A stretch of DNA of 64,000 nucleotides, taken from assembly GCF_013403955.1 (NCBI RefSeq), contig NZ_JABFDG010000001.1, forward strand, positions 1,488,001 to 1,552,000, given 5' to 3'. Positions within the stretch are counted from its first letter, which is position 1, and every line of letters begins with the position of its first letter. Source of the DNA: Winogradskyella vidalii (GTDB taxonomy: Bacteria; Bacteroidota; Bacteroidia; Flavobacteriales; Flavobacteriaceae). A program made the position numbers and the translations under genes. Of this stretch, positions 23,039-32,420 are shown piece after piece. Under the pieces are notes generated by a model, which was given only the letters and a program-made list of their open reading frames with translations, made no database searches and had not been told where the DNA came from.

Positions 23039-24619
23039 TTACTCTGTTGCTTTATCAACAACAAGTCTTTTGTCTCTATTGGCAACTTCCCAAGCTGTGT
23101 AGAAAACCAAACGTGTTCTGTTTTCTAGTAAATCATATTCTATTTTGTCAGCAGTATCTGTTGGTTTATGGTAATCATCGTGAGTACCATTAAAATAAAA
23201 AATCACCGGGATATTGTTTTTTGCAAAATTGTAATGATCAGATCTGTAATAGAATCGATTAGGGTCATTATCAGCGTTAAATGTATAATCTAATTCAATA
23301 TTGGTGTAAGTTGAATTGACGTCTTCAGATAAATTATGTAAATCGGTACTTAGTTTGTCACTACCAATTAAATAAATGTAATTTCTAGAACCCGTAGTGC
23401 GTTTTGGGTCAATTCTTCCAATCATATCAATATTTAGGTTTGTGACGGTGTTTTCTAGAGGAAAAATAGGGTCGTTATCGGTGTAATGTTTAGAACCTAA
23501 AAGACCTTTTTCTTCGCCAGTAACATGTAAGAATAGGATGCTACGTTTAGGACCATGACCAGCTTTTTCTGCAGCTTTAAAAGCTTGCGCTATTTCTAAT
23601 AGCGCTACGGTTCCAGAACCATCATCGTCAGCACCATTATATATTTCGCCATCTTTTATGCCTTCGTGATCTAAATGCGCTGATATTACTACAATTTCTT
23701 CAGGTTTCTCTGAACCTTCAATATACGCCACTACATTTTCAGACATGATGCTTTCAGATTTATTTCCAATTTCTAAATCAAGATTTGTTTCAATAACTTT
23801 TGGTGTAGTATCTTCTTCTATAGTAGCATATAATGCTTCACCTAAGTTTTTACTTATTAGCATCATTGTAATACCATTGGTGTTGCTTTTTAATGATAAG
23901 CGACCTGAGACTCCAGATTCTGCCTGGCGTTGTAAAAAAGTTGCGTATCTCGAAAATATAGCGTCATCTAAATATAAAAACCCATTAGCGCCATTGTCTT
24001 CAGCAGCATTTCTTTTACTAGTTAAAGATTGACGGCTGTTTGTCCATTGAGTATCTTTAGTAGTTCCTGAGGTTATGTAATTACCTTCGGCATCTTTTGG
24101 CTCTCCTGCTTTTGCCAAAACAAATTTACCTTTAACATCAATTCCGTTGTAGTCCGAGTAATTGTCATCATCAATACCATAACCTACATAAACTATATTA
24201 TTAATAGAAATATTAATGTCATTTGAAATCGCCAAAACAACATGGTCTTCAAAACTTTTAAAAGATTGATTATTTAAAGTCAATTGTGCTTCAGAAACTT
24301 TTTGCTTTTCTAAAGGCACGTTTTGAAAATAATTGTCACCACCCAAAGGCGATGGAATATCCATAGCTTTATATTTTTCTTTTAAATATTCAACAGCCAA
24401 TTTTTGTCCTTTTTCACCTGTATCTCTACCTTCAAATTCATCTGAAGCATAGGTGTATAACATGGTTTTTAGTTCTTCGGAAGTAATTGTGGAAGCATAT
24501 AGCTTAGGGTCAATATTTTCAGCAGTTTGAGGCTGTGAATCTTTAACGTTACTTTTTGAAGTCGTTCCACAGCTTAGCATTATAGAAAATGCAAAACCTA
24601 ATAATAGCAATTTTTTCAT
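23039..24619 (-). CDS. M28 family aminopeptidase lipoprotein with PA domain
   Basis: 526 residues. An SPII signal ends IMLSC. A PA (protease-associated) insert spans about 140-275 (DDNYSDYNGIDVKGKFVLAKAG region). The M28 catalytic domain spans about 295-520, with the zinc ligands visible in order: SAHLDHEG, GADDDGSGT, HVTGEEKG (catalytic Glu), NIDMIGRID and YRSDHYNF. It should cleave N-terminal residues from peptides at the cell envelope. The gene lies next to a clearly paralogous M28 gene without the PA insert. No promoter match was found by eye. Confidence 0.93.
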   Translation of the reverse strand: MKKLLLLGFAFSIMLSCGTTSKSNVKDSQPQTAENIDPKLYASTITSEELKTMLYTYASDEFEGRDTGEKGQKLAVEYLKEKYKAMDIPSPLGGDNYFQNVPLEKQKVSEAQLTLNNQSFKSFEDHVVLAISNDINISINNIVYVGYGIDDDNYSDYNGIDVKGKFVLAKAGEPKDAEGNYITSGTTKDTQWTNSRQSLTSKRNAAEDNGANGFLYLDDAIFSRYATFLQRQAESGVSGRLSLKSNTNGITMMLISKNLGEALYATIEEDTTPKVIETNLDLEIGNKSESIMSENVVAYIEGSEKPEEIVVISAHLDHEGIKDGEIYNGADDDGSGTVALLEIAQAFKAAEKAGHGPKRSILFLHVTGEEKGLLGSKHYTDNDPIFPLENTVTNLNIDMIGRIDPKRTTGSRNYIYLIGSDKLSTDLHNLSEDVNSTYTNIELDYTFNADNDPNRFYYRSDHYNFAKNNIPVIFYFNGTHDDYHKPTDTADKIEYDLLENRTRLVFYTAWEVANRDKRLVVDKATE

Positions 24620-24744
24620 TTAAGGAAATAAGTTAGGAAATTGGATTATGAAAAAAACTCATATCCAAAAGGGTTAATGGATAAAATTACAAAAATTGAT
24701 CAGGTTTGGTATTTTTAGAAATCTCTTTTTAACAAAGTTTAACA

Positions 24745-25776
24745 TTAGATGATTTCGGCTTTCAAACGTGTTTCAGCATTTGCAATATACCAGGCTGTAG
24801 CAAAAATAAGCTTAGTGCGTTTTTCTAGTAGTGGATAGTTAATTTTATCGGCTGTATCTGTAGGTTTAGTATAATCTTCGTGTTCGCCGTTAAAAAAGAA
24901 AATTACAGGCACTCCTTTTAAGGCAAAATTGTAATGATCAGAGCGGTAGTAATAACGGTTAGAATCATTGTCGTCATTATATTTATAGTCAAGATTGAGG
25001 TTGACAAAGGTTTTATTTGCACTTTGAGCAATATAGTGTAATTCGGTACTGATTTTGTCAGCACCAATTAAATAAATGTAATTTTCGTTATCTATATGCC
25101 TGTCGTCAACACGGCCAATCATATCTATATTAAGCGTGGCTATGGTGTTTTCTAGTGGAAAAACAGGATTCTCAGTGTAATATCTAGAGCCATGAAGTCC
25201 AACTTCTTCAGCAGTTACATGTAGAAATACAATGCTTCTTTTAGGTCTGTAACCCTCTTTAACAGCTAAACTAAAAGCTTCAGCCATTTCTAATACGGCT
25301 GCTGTACCAGAGCCATTATCGTCAGCGCCATTGTAAATTTGTCCGTCAATAACTCCTTCATGATCAGAATGTGCTGAGATAAAAACATATTCATCAGGAA
25401 ACTCTGAACCTTCAATATAGGCGATGATATTTTGCGAATCGTTTAAACCGTCTGGTAATGCTGATTTTGGAACTTTTTGATAGTAATTAGAATACGACTC
25501 AGGAGCAATAATCTGATTGTTTTTATAGTAATCTCTAATGTAATCGCAAACCTGATTATGACCTTCTTCTCCTGTTTTTCTACCATTGTATTTATCTGAA
25601 GAAACTTCTTCTAAATGAATCTTTAGGTCAGCAGAATTAATGGTGTTTAAATAATTTTCAACAACCGCTTTATTATCATAAGTAATACTGCTTTTAAGGT
25701 TATCAATTTTTTCGCTGTGTCTTATTGTTGCACAAGAACCGACAAATAGGAGTGCAGTTGCAATTAAAGCTTTCAT
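24745..25776 (-). CDS. M28 family peptidase lipoprotein, short paralogue without PA domain
   Basis: 343 residues, with an SPII signal ending VGSC. The M28 core keeps all expected zinc and catalytic residues (SAHSDHEG, GADDNGSGT, HVTAEEVG, NIDMIGRVD, YRSDHYNF) and is closely similar to the C-terminal half of the neighbour at 23039. It lacks the ~150-170 residue PA region: KSALPDGLNDSQNIIAYIEG joins the N-terminal part directly to the catalytic domain. The two probably arose by tandem duplication and then loss or gain of the PA domain. A TATTTTTG element (minus strand, 25875-25882) may be its promoter. Confidence 0.92.
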   Translation of the reverse strand: MKALIATALLFVGSCATIRHSEKIDNLKSSITYDNKAVVENYLNTINSADLKIHLEEVSSDKYNGRKTGEEGHNQVCDYIRDYYKNNQIIAPESYSNYYQKVPKSALPDGLNDSQNIIAYIEGSEFPDEYVFISAHSDHEGVIDGQIYNGADDNGSGTAAVLEMAEAFSLAVKEGYRPKRSIVFLHVTAEEVGLHGSRYYTENPVFPLENTIATLNIDMIGRVDDRHIDNENYIYLIGADKISTELHYIAQSANKTFVNLNLDYKYNDDNDSNRYYYRSDHYNFALKGVPVIFFFNGEHEDYTKPTDTADKINYPLLEKRTKLIFATAWYIANAETRLKAEII

Positions 25777-25874
25777 TTGTTGTTATCTATTATTTTAATA
25801 GGGTTACCTATCGTTTTACCATTGATTATTTATTCAATTTTAAACTATATTTTGGTGTAACGGTTTGATTTTGT

Positions 25875-25882
25875 CAAAAATA
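25875..25882 (-). promoter_or_regulatory. Possible -7 element for the short M28 gene
   Basis: Minus-strand TATTTTTG matches TAnnTTTG, about 100 bp before the start at 25776. No good TTTG partner lies at the expected distance, so support is partial. Confidence 0.35.
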
Positions 25883-25933
25883 AGATAAATAGATTGAAAA
25901 TTTTCTTACAACTTAGGAGAAGTTTTAAAATCG

Positions 25934-26257
25934 TTAATACTTTTCAACGGTATTATTAATAGTATCCGAATCATCAGAATCTTTAATGTTTTGTTCTTGT
26001 TGATCAGTAGCCTCAATTTCGGGAGTTTTTAGAACCCCTTTGTAAATGGTTAAACTCAATGAAATAATTACTAATAAAAAGATATATTGAATAGGTTTTG
26101 GTTTTGTTTCCGCTTTATTGGAGAGGAATAAGATGGCTAAACCACTTGTAAAAGCAATAATTATAGGGATTACTGCTTGATTTGAAAATTTAGTTACAGA
26201 AAGTATCGTTGCTATGATTGCTGATGCTAATCCTATAATAACGGCTGCTTTTTTCAT
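25934..26257 (-). CDS. Small membrane protein of unknown function
   Basis: 107 residues with three predicted membrane helices (about 5-23, 28-46 and 57-75: VIIGLASAIIATILSV, VIPIIIAFTSGLAILFL, IQYIFLLVIISLSLTIY). A hydrophilic acidic tail (DQQEQNIKDSDDSD) follows. No family is recognised. A TACATTTG element on the minus strand at 26313-26320 is a plausible -7 box 56 bp before the start. Confidence 0.6.
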   Translation of the reverse strand: MKKAAVIIGLASAIIATILSVTKFSNQAVIPIIIAFTSGLAILFLSNKAETKPKPIQYIFLLVIISLSLTIYKGVLKTPEIEATDQQEQNIKDSDDSDTINNTVEKY

Positions 26258-26312
26258 GCTGATTTAATGTTTTAAGCTGAATGATTATTTAATTATTGAA
26301 ATAAAGCTTTTA

Positions 26313-26320
26313 CAAATGTA
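26313..26320 (-). promoter_or_regulatory. Possible -7 element for the small membrane protein
   Basis: Minus-strand TACATTTG matches TAnnTTTG. The rest of the 305-bp gap to the tRNA (26258-26562) holds only the tRNA promoter and AT-rich DNA. Confidence 0.4.
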
Positions 26321-26493
26321 AAATTACATATTAATCTAAATTGAATACGTATGCAAGTTTTAAAATATTGATTTGAATACAATATTATAGTTAACATTAA
26401 CTGTGCCGAAAAATTTATAATTTTCTAAAAGCTTTATAAATCAGTGATATAAATTATAATATAAATTTTTTTTAAAAAAACTATAGAAAAACC

Positions 26494-26524
26494 TTTGGCT
26501 AGATGAAAAAGGGTTTTATATTTG
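26494..26524 (+). promoter_or_regulatory. tRNA-Ser promoter
   Basis: TTTG at 26494-26497, a 19-bp spacer, and TATATTTG at 26517-26524: a full match to the Bacteroidota promoter, about 38 bp before the mature tRNA. Confidence 0.8.
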
Positions 26525-26562
26525 CACCCGCAATCAAGCAAATCGCTTGGTGGAACACTCAA

Positions 26563-26647
26563 GGAGAATTGGCAGAGTGGTCGAATGCGGCAGTCTTGAA
26601 AACTGTTGAGGGTCACACCTCCGGGGGTTCGAATCCCTCATTCTCCG
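26563..26647 (+). tRNA. tRNA-Ser (UGA anticodon)
   Basis: An 85-nt class II tRNA. The acceptor arms GGAGAAT (26563-26569) and ATTCTCC (26640-26646) pair perfectly, G26647 is the discriminator, the anticodon loop is CTTGAAA with anticodon TGA, a long variable arm is present, and the T loop is GGTTCGAATCC. The 3' CCA is not encoded (GCAA follows), so it must be added after trimming, fitting the presence of RNase Z in this window. It reads UCA codons and, by wobble, other UCN codons. Confidence 0.97.
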
Positions 26648-26649
26648 CA

Positions 26650-26677
26650 AAAGCCTTGCAATTAGCAAGGCTTTTTT
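26650..26677 (+). terminator. tRNA-Ser terminator
   Basis: GCCTTGC (26653-26659), loop AATTA, GCAAGGC (26665-26671), flanked by A residues on the left and six T residues on the right. Confidence 0.9.
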
Positions 26678-26817
26678 ATTTTATGCTTTATCGTATTCGT
26701 TAGAGTCTACCACGAATTCTGAAAATTCAATACTTTCTCGTGGAATTATATAAATCCTGTAGTTTAGTTCTTCAACTAATTAATCTAAAGTCTTTTTTGA
26801 ACTATTGTTAGTCAAAT

Positions 26818-27273
26818 TTACTTTTTTAACACCAACTCTGCTTTGTTGATTTTTAATGTGGGATTGTCTGACGATTTTAAAATAGCTTTAAAAGTATAGT
26901 TTCCATCTTCTTTAATACTAAAGTGTTTCATTTTGCCCGAATAACGCCAAGTCGTTGTGTTACCTAATACTTTTTTTACTTCCATTAGTCTCGGGTTGGT
27001 GTTTAAAGCATCTAATTCTGTTCTGCCTATTTGTGTAGAATCTTTCCAGATTTCAAGAATATAAACCAGTGCTAAATCATTTTTATAGACAATGTCTGTA
27101 TCGGTCCAAAAGGCTATTTTTTCGCCTTTTTTTAGGCTAAGTGATGTTTCTTCAGTGTGTAGCTCAGAATTGCTTGCCTCATTAATCACTAACCTTCCAA
27201 TTTCTTCTCCTAGTAGCGTTTCACAACCGACTAAAAGAAACGTTATAACAAGAACACCAATTATTTTTTTCAT
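26818..27273 (-). CDS. Small lipoprotein of unknown function
   Basis: 151 residues with an SPII signal ending LLVGC (Cys near 16). The mature part is strand-rich (LSLKKGEKIAFWTDTDIVYK, LALVYILEIWKD, GNYTFKAILKSS) and suggests a small beta-sandwich. No family is recognised. It lies downstream of pepT in the same direction, but a terminator separates them. Confidence 0.65.
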   Translation of the reverse strand: MKKIIGVLVITFLLVGCETLLGEEIGRLVINEASNSELHTEETSLSLKKGEKIAFWTDTDIVYKNDLALVYILEIWKDSTQIGRTELDALNTNPRLMEVKKVLGNTTTWRYSGKMKHFSIKEDGNYTFKAILKSSDNPTLKINKAELVLKK

Positions 27274-27292
27274 AAGCGAATTTATTGTGAAG

Positions 27293-27344
27293 TAAAAAAA
27301 AGTTAGCAGTAAACTTAATTAAAAATCAAGTGAATACTGCTAAC
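27293..27344 (-). terminator. pepT terminator
   Basis: Minus-strand stem between 27335-27344 and 27302-27311 (GTTAGCAGTA and its complement), extended by an inner ACTT/AAGT pairing. It runs into a T-run that appears as A27293-A27301 on the plus strand. Confidence 0.75.
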
Positions 27345-27370
27345 TAATTTATAAGATAAAAAAAATAAGC

Positions 27371-28600
27371 TTATTTTTTCTGTGCTGTTAATTCTACGAT
27401 TTTAACAATAACGTCTACGGCTTTTTGCATGCTTTCTACAGGAACATACTCGTAACGTCCATGAAAATTATGACCACCTGCAAAAATATTAGGACAAGGT
27501 AAGCCCATATAAGAGAGTTGAGAACCATCAGTACCACCTCTAATGGCTTTAATTAATGGAGCAACTCCAACGGCTTTCATAGCTTCTTCTGCAATATCTA
27601 CAATGTGCATTACAGGCTCCACTTTTTCTTTCATGTTAAAGTATTGATCTTGTAATTCAATTTTAAAAATATCACTTTGGTATTTCGTGTTTAAATCGAG
27701 AACAATTTTTTCTAATAAGGCTTTTCTTGCTTCAAATTTGTCTTTATCATGATCACGAATAATGTACTGAAGTGTCGTTTCTTCAACATCACCTTCTATA
27801 TTATGTAAATGAAAAAAACCTTCGTAGCCTTCTGTGTGCTCTGGCGTTTCTAAGCGTGGTAAGACATTAATAAATTCCGAAGCGTAATACATGGAATTAA
27901 TCAGTTTTCCTTTTGCATAACCAGGATGCACAATTTTTCCTTTTACCGTGATTTTAGCACCAGCCGCATTGAAATTTTCATATTCTAACTCGCCAACTTG
28001 ACTACCATCCATGGTGTATGCCCAATCAGCACCAAACTTTTCTACATCAAACTTATGGGCGCCTCTACCGATTTCTTCATCTGGTGTGAAACCTATTTTA
28101 ATGTCGCCATGTTTTATTTCTGGATGATTAATTAAGTATTCCATTGCAGTTACAATTTCTGTAATACCTGCTTTATCATCAGCACCTAAAAGGGTTGTAC
28201 CGTCAGTAGTAATTAGGGTCTGACCTTTGTAGAGCAGTAAATCTTCAAAATAATCTGGAGATAAAATGATATCTAGTTCTTTATTAAGAATGATATCTTT
28301 ACCATCATAATCTTCAATAATTTGTGGCTTTACATTTGCTCCGGTAAAATCTGGAGAGGTATCAAAATGCGAAATAAATCCAATAGTCGGTACCTTGTGG
28401 TCTACGTTACTTGGTAAAGTTGCCATAATGTAGGCATTCTCGTCTATGGTAACATCACTTAGTCCTATTTGCTTTAATTCTTCTACCAGTTTGTTCGCCA
28501 GATCCCATTGTTTGGTGGTGCTTGGCGTGGTATTAGAATTTGGGTCAGATTCTGTGTCTATAGTTATATAGCCTATAAAACGATCTATAATATGTTGCAT
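27371..28600 (-). CDS. pepT: Peptidase T (tripeptide aminopeptidase)
   Basis: Cytosolic M20B dizinc enzyme that removes the N-terminal residue of tripeptides. The 409-residue length is normal. Zinc-site motifs are visible: [14 protein letters not shown] (about 77-90), [15 protein letters not shown] (about 139-153), [14 protein letters not shown] with the catalytic Glu (about 172-185), [19 protein letters not shown], and near the end [13 protein letters not shown] and [13 protein letters not shown]. No operon partners. It is followed by its own terminator. Confidence 0.96.
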   Translation of the reverse strand: MQHIIDRFIGYITIDTESDPNSNTTPSTTKQWDLANKLVEELKQIGLSDVTIDENAYIMATLPSNVDHKVPTIGFISHFDTSPDFTGANVKPQIIEDYDGKDIILNKELDIILSPDYFEDLLLYKGQTLITTDGTTLLGADDKAGITEIVTAMEYLINHPEIKHGDIKIGFTPDEEIGRGAHKFDVEKFGADWAYTMDGSQVGELEYENFNAAGAKITVKGKIVHPGYAKGKLINSMYYASEFINVLPRLETPEHTEGYEGFFHLHNIEGDVEETTLQYIIRDHDKDKFEARKALLEKIVLDLNTKYQSDIFKIELQDQYFNMKEKVEPVMHIVDIAEEAMKAVGVAPLIKAIRGGTDGSQLSYMGLPCPNIFAGGHNFHGRYEYVPVESMQKAVDVIVKIVELTAQKK

Positions 28601-28684
28601 ATAAAAGGATTTTATTATTAAAATTATTCGAGAAGAATCTGAAACAGATTGCTTTTATATTTGTATTGTTTTCTTCTTAGAAAG

Positions 28685-28712
28685 TACAATCCCGAAAGGT
28701 ATCGGGATTGTA
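28685..28712. repeat. Perfect 11-bp inverted repeat between pepT and usp genes
   Basis: TACAATCCCGA (28685-28695), spacer AAGGTA, TCGGGATTGTA (28702-28712). No clear T-run follows on either strand, so it is a weak terminator at best. It could end the usp transcript or be a dispersed palindromic element. Confidence 0.5.
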
Positions 28713-28801
28713 TATCTTAAAATTTGATGCTATTATAATTAAGCCTGTTTGTATTTTTACTGACAAATTGAGTTAATAAAATAGCAGTAATGATTTTAAT
28801 A

Positions 28802-29632
28802 TTAGAGTTTAAACGTAATTACAGGAAGTGTTGTATGGTTAACGACATCTTCTGAAATACTGCCTCCAAAGAAATGGCTTAATCCTGTTCTACCGTGTGT
28901 AATCATGGCTACAGAATCACCATTATGTCTATGTGCATAACTCACCACGCCATCTTCAACATTATGATCAGAAATACGAGCAATGTTCACTTCAGCTTCA
29001 CTTAGTTTAGATTTTTCTAAAAACTCAGCAATTCGCTCATCAACTTCGTCGGTACTTAAGAATGATAAGTTAGGGAGGTTAATATGCAGTAATGTTATTT
29101 TTTTACTTAATTTGGTTAGTAATTGTAACGCTTTTTTAACTGCAGGAATACTCTTTTCTGTAAAATCAGTGGCAAGAACACTGTGGTTAAAATTAACTGA
29201 TTCTGGCTTAGATTTTACCACTAAAACTGGAGTATCACTATAACGTACTACTTTTTCAGTATTAGAACCTGTAAACACACCATCATAGTCATTGTGACCA
29301 CGAGAGCCCATTACAATTAAATCAGCTTTAATCTCAACAGCGACTTCTGCTACCTCTTTTAAAACTTTGTGGTATTTAATTAATGGTGTTACTTCTACAT
29401 CTTCAAGATATGCTTTATCTAAAAAAGATTCAAACTTTTTATTAGCAATCATCATCATGTAAGCATTTTCTTCATTACGCTGTGCGCTAGTGGTAGAAAA
29501 AATAGATTCAGATAACTCAAGCATGTGCATTACGACCAATTCAGATTGGTGTTGTTTAGCTAGTGCAGCTCCAGTTTCTAACGCATATTCAGAATGTTTT
29601 GAAAAATCGACAGGAACTATAATTTTTTTCAT
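28802..29632 (-). CDS. Universal stress protein, tandem UspA domains
   Basis: 276 residues with two UspA domains (about 1-145 and 150-276). The first ends in VMGSRGHNDYDGVFTGSNTE and the second in THGRTGLSHFFGGSISED. Both keep the Gly-rich G-x2-G-x8/9-G-S/T loop that binds ATP in the ATP-binding Usp subgroup. Probable cytosolic stress protein. Divergent from pyrD; a TAACTTTG element on the minus strand (29658-29665) is a likely -7 box 26 bp before the start. Confidence 0.92.
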   Translation of the reverse strand: MKKIIVPVDFSKHSEYALETGAALAKQHQSELVVMHMLELSESIFSTTSAQRNEENAYMMMIANKKFESFLDKAYLEDVEVTPLIKYHKVLKEVAEVAVEIKADLIVMGSRGHNDYDGVFTGSNTEKVVRYSDTPVLVVKSKPESVNFNHSVLATDFTEKSIPAVKKALQLLTKLSKKITLLHINLPNLSFLSTDEVDERIAEFLEKSKLSEAEVNIARISDHNVEDGVVSYAHRHNGDSVAMITHGRTGLSHFFGGSISEDVVNHTTLPVITFKL

Positions 29633-29657
29633 GGTTAATGGTTTTTAGTTGTGAACC

Positions 29658-29665
29658 CAAAGTTA
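29658..29665 (-). promoter_or_regulatory. -7 element of the usp gene
   Basis: Minus-strand TAACTTTG matches TAnnTTTG, 26 bp before the start codon. The upstream TTTG is not well conserved. Confidence 0.5.
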
Positions 29666-29742
29666 GTCATTTATCTACGTATAAAGAATGATAATTGACA
29701 GTTTTTGATAAAATTAATCTGTAGTTTTAGGGATTAGATGCT

Positions 29743-29750
29743 TATTTTTG
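29743..29750 (+). promoter_or_regulatory. -7 element of pyrD
   Basis: TATTTTTG matches TAnnTTTG and ends 18 bp before the pyrD ATG, implying a very short leader. The -33 TTTG is weak. Confidence 0.5.
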
Positions 29751-29768
29751 CAACGCTAAATCCTTGCC

Positions 29769-30797
29769 ATGTACAAAACTATAATCAAACCCATTTTATT
29801 TAGTTTCGATCCAGAGAAAGTACATTATTTTACTTTTTCTTTAATTAGAAATATATCTAAAATACCAGGAATTAAAAGTCTTTTTAAAGCGTTATATGTA
29901 ATTGAAGATAAACAGTTAGAGCGTCAATTATTTGGTTTTACCTTTAAAAACCCAGTAGGTTTAGCAGCAGGTTTCGATAAAAATGCCGTTTTGTATAATG
30001 AATTGGCAAACTTTGGATTCGGTTTTATTGAAATAGGAACCGTTACCCCAAAAGCTCAGGCAGGAAACCCTAAAAAACGTTTATTCAGGCTTAAAGAAGA
30101 CCACGGTATCATTAACCGTATGGGCTTTAATAATGAAGGTTTAGAAGCGGCCATTTCCCAACTCAAAAAAAATAAAGGCCAACTTATTATTGGGGGGAAT
30201 ATTGGTAAAAATACCCAAACGCTTCCTGAAGATTACACTAAAGATTATTTGGAATGTTTTAATGCTTTACATCCTTATGTCGATTATTTTGTACTCAATG
30301 TGAGTTGCCCAAATGTAGGAAGTCACGCCAAATTAAACGATAAAGATTATTTGTTAGAGCTTATTTCTAGTGTTCAAAAGGCAAATTCAAGCTTTGAAAA
30401 ACAAAAGCCAATTTTACTTAAAATTGCACCAGATTTAAATGAGGTTCAGTTAGATGAAATTATTGAGCTTATAGCAGAGACCAATTTAGATGGTGTTATT
30501 GCCAGTAATACTTCTGTAGATCGAACGGGATTAAAAACTAGTGATGCACGACTTACAGAAATAGGTAATGGCGGTTTAAGTGGGCAACCCATTAAAGAAA
30601 AATCGACTAAAGTTATTCAATATTTAGCCGATAAAAGTAATAAGGCTTTTCCTATTATTGGTGTTGGCGGTGTGCATTCTGCAGATGATGCCCTAGAGAA
30701 AATTGAAGCCGGAGCAGATTTGGTTCAGGTATATACAGGCTTTATTTACGAAGGCCCTGCTTTAATAAAACGAATTAATAAGGCTTTGTTAAAATAA
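29769..30797 (+). CDS. pyrD: Dihydroorotate dehydrogenase (quinone), class 2
   Basis: Membrane-associated FMN enzyme that oxidises dihydroorotate to orotate with quinone, the fourth step of UMP synthesis. The 342-residue length and N-terminal helix ([20 protein letters not shown]) are those of class 2. [19 protein letters not shown] (about 61-79), [19 protein letters not shown] (about 91-109), NVSCPNVGS with the catalytic Ser, and the FMN-phosphate segment [16 protein letters not shown] are all present. Not linked to pyrRB, which lies 24 kb away. Confidence 0.97.
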   Translation: MYKTIIKPILFSFDPEKVHYFTFSLIRNISKIPGIKSLFKALYVIEDKQLERQLFGFTFKNPVGLAAGFDKNAVLYNELANFGFGFIEIGTVTPKAQAGNPKKRLFRLKEDHGIINRMGFNNEGLEAAISQLKKNKGQLIIGGNIGKNTQTLPEDYTKDYLECFNALHPYVDYFVLNVSCPNVGSHAKLNDKDYLLELISSVQKANSSFEKQKPILLKIAPDLNEVQLDEIIELIAETNLDGVIASNTSVDRTGLKTSDARLTEIGNGGLSGQPIKEKSTKVIQYLADKSNKAFPIIGVGGVHSADDALEKIEAGADLVQVYTGFIYEGPALIKRINKALLK

Positions 30798-30920
30798 AGT
30801 GGGGAGATAGATTAGAAACTCTATAGCTTCTTAATAAGTGTCTTATTGTGCAGAGTCGCAATAATTAGATTGTTGGTTATTAGATTTTATAATGTATTCA
30901 AACTATAATAGAAATCATAT

Positions 30921-31538
30921 TTGAATTACGACATCCTTATATCATTCGCATTGGCAACATCAGTTTTAGCCATGTCTCCAGGACCAGATAATATCTATGT
31001 ATTAGTTCAAAGTATTGCTAATGGTAAATCTTACGGAATGGCCACCGTTTGTGGCTTAATTACAGGTTGTATTATCCACACGACTTTATTAGCTTTTGGG
31101 GTCTCTGCAATTATTGCTGCTAACGACTATTTATTTTTTGGTATTAAACTTTTGGGCGCTTGTTATCTTTTATTTCTCGCTTATAAAGTTTTTAAATCTG
31201 ATGCTGAACTCAGTTTTAACTCTGATAATGTGCCACATAAAAACCTAAAACAACTTTTTGTTCAAGGTTTTTTTATGAATGTGCTTAACCCCAAAGTCGC
31301 TATCTTCTTTCTAGCATTTTTTCCAGGGTTTTTGTTTAGTGAATCCATGAGCACAGTGGTTCAATTTTATATGTTAGGTGGTGTTTTTATGTTAGTATCG
31401 TTTGTTATTTTTTCAGCAATTGCATTACTAGCAGGACAGATAAAAAGCTATATTTTAAAACATAAAAATTCGGGTGTTTTTTTTAAATGGCTTCAAATTA
31501 TCGTATTTATAGGAATTGCGATTTTTATCTTACTTTAG
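30921..31538 (+). CDS. LysE/RhtB family amino-acid exporter
   Basis: 205 residues with about six membrane helices. The family N-terminus SPGPDNIYVLVQSIANGK is at about 19-36, and a GFFMNVLNPKVAIFFLAFFP block lies in the middle. The start is a TTG at 30921: the first in-frame ATG falls in the middle of helix 1, just before the SPGPD motif, so the TTG is needed for an intact first helix. The substrate cannot be predicted. The next gene starts 4 bp after its stop, so they are cotranscribed. Confidence 0.88.
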   Translation: MNYDILISFALATSVLAMSPGPDNIYVLVQSIANGKSYGMATVCGLITGCIIHTTLLAFGVSAIIAANDYLFFGIKLLGACYLLFLAYKVFKSDAELSFNSDNVPHKNLKQLFVQGFFMNVLNPKVAIFFLAFFPGFLFSESMSTVVQFYMLGGVFMLVSFVIFSAIALLAGQIKSYILKHKNSGVFFKWLQIIVFIGIAIFILL

Positions 31539-31542
31539 TTAA

Positions 31543-32289
31543 ATGCTAAGATTTAATTTTCTACCTAAGTTTTCCATAATTATAGGTTTAACATTCATTC
31601 TATTTACGGTTATAGGAACACTTTCTCATGAGTATGGACATATTGTAGTCGCTAAGTATTTTGGTTATGATACCACGTTAAGTTATGGAAGTATGAATTA
31701 TTTTCCTGAAGGCTATCTTAATGATGTTGAAGTAGAGGAGATTAATACACTTATTCAAGATTATAAGCCTGAGAATTATGAGAATTGGCCTAATGATTTA
31801 AAACAAAAAGCTGAAGCTAAAAGCAACAAATTAAGGCACAAATACCCACAAAATGAGACACATAGTTTTTGGATTGGAGTAGGAGGTCCTGCTCAGACCA
31901 TGCTTACCAGTTTTATAGGATTACTAATCTTATTTTTTAGGCGAAAAAAAAGAAAACACCAATTTAAAATTATAGATTGGTTCGCTGTTTTTATGAGTCT
32001 ATTTGCGCTACGAGAAGTCTTCAATTTTATCGATGCACTTTTTGTTTTAATAAGCAATCCCGAAGCCAATTTCAATAGTGATGAATTTGGAATTTCTACA
32101 GGTTTAGGTTGTAATGAATGGGTAATCCCCATATTAAGTTTTATTTTAGGAATGCTAATTTCATGCTATGTGATTTTTAAAATCATTCCTTTAAAATATC
32201 GCTTTTCATTTATAATAGCGGGTTTTGTTGGTGGCATCGTAGGCTTCGCAACTTGGTTTGGTTTTTTGGGACCAGCATTATTCAATTGA
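31543..32289 (+). CDS. Membrane protein with HEYGH metalloprotease-like motif
   Basis: 248 residues with about five membrane helices. The first (about 10-28) runs into TLSHEYGHIVVAKYFGYD, an HExxH zinc motif at the membrane face as in site-2 protease-like (M50) enzymes. A hydrophilic segment (about 55-105, GSMNYFPEGYLNDVEVEEI onwards) interrupts before the next helix. The C-terminal half has three or more helices. I did not see a clear third zinc ligand (NxxPxxxxDG), so activity is uncertain. It overlaps no gene but follows the LysE exporter by 4 bp. Confidence 0.65.
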   Translation: MLRFNFLPKFSIIIGLTFILFTVIGTLSHEYGHIVVAKYFGYDTTLSYGSMNYFPEGYLNDVEVEEINTLIQDYKPENYENWPNDLKQKAEAKSNKLRHKYPQNETHSFWIGVGGPAQTMLTSFIGLLILFFRRKKRKHQFKIIDWFAVFMSLFALREVFNFIDALFVLISNPEANFNSDEFGISTGLGCNEWVIPILSFILGMLISCYVIFKIIPLKYRFSFIIAGFVGGIVGFATWFGFLGPALFN

Positions 32290-32420
32290 AATAAGATATT
32301 AATGCTATGTATTATTAGTAATCATAGGTGCTGTATATATCACATGAAAGGTCCAAAATTTTAAACTTCAAATTTAATTTCGAGTTCAATTTCAATTTCA
32401 ATTAATGTATATTTGAGCCA
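32290..32420 (+). promoter_or_regulatory. Spacer and -7 element before the HMG-CoA lyase gene
   Basis: The 131-bp gap is low-complexity (repeated CAATTT). TATATTTG at 32408-32415 matches TAnnTTTG and ends only 5 bp before the ATG at 32421. Transcription would then begin at or next to the start codon, giving a leaderless or nearly leaderless mRNA. Confidence 0.45.

Noticed and set aside
26503-26703. 66-codon plus-strand frame covering the tRNA
   Set aside because: It reads straight through tRNA-Ser and its terminator; the VEGHTSGGSNPSFS-like translation is typical of translated tRNA sequence.
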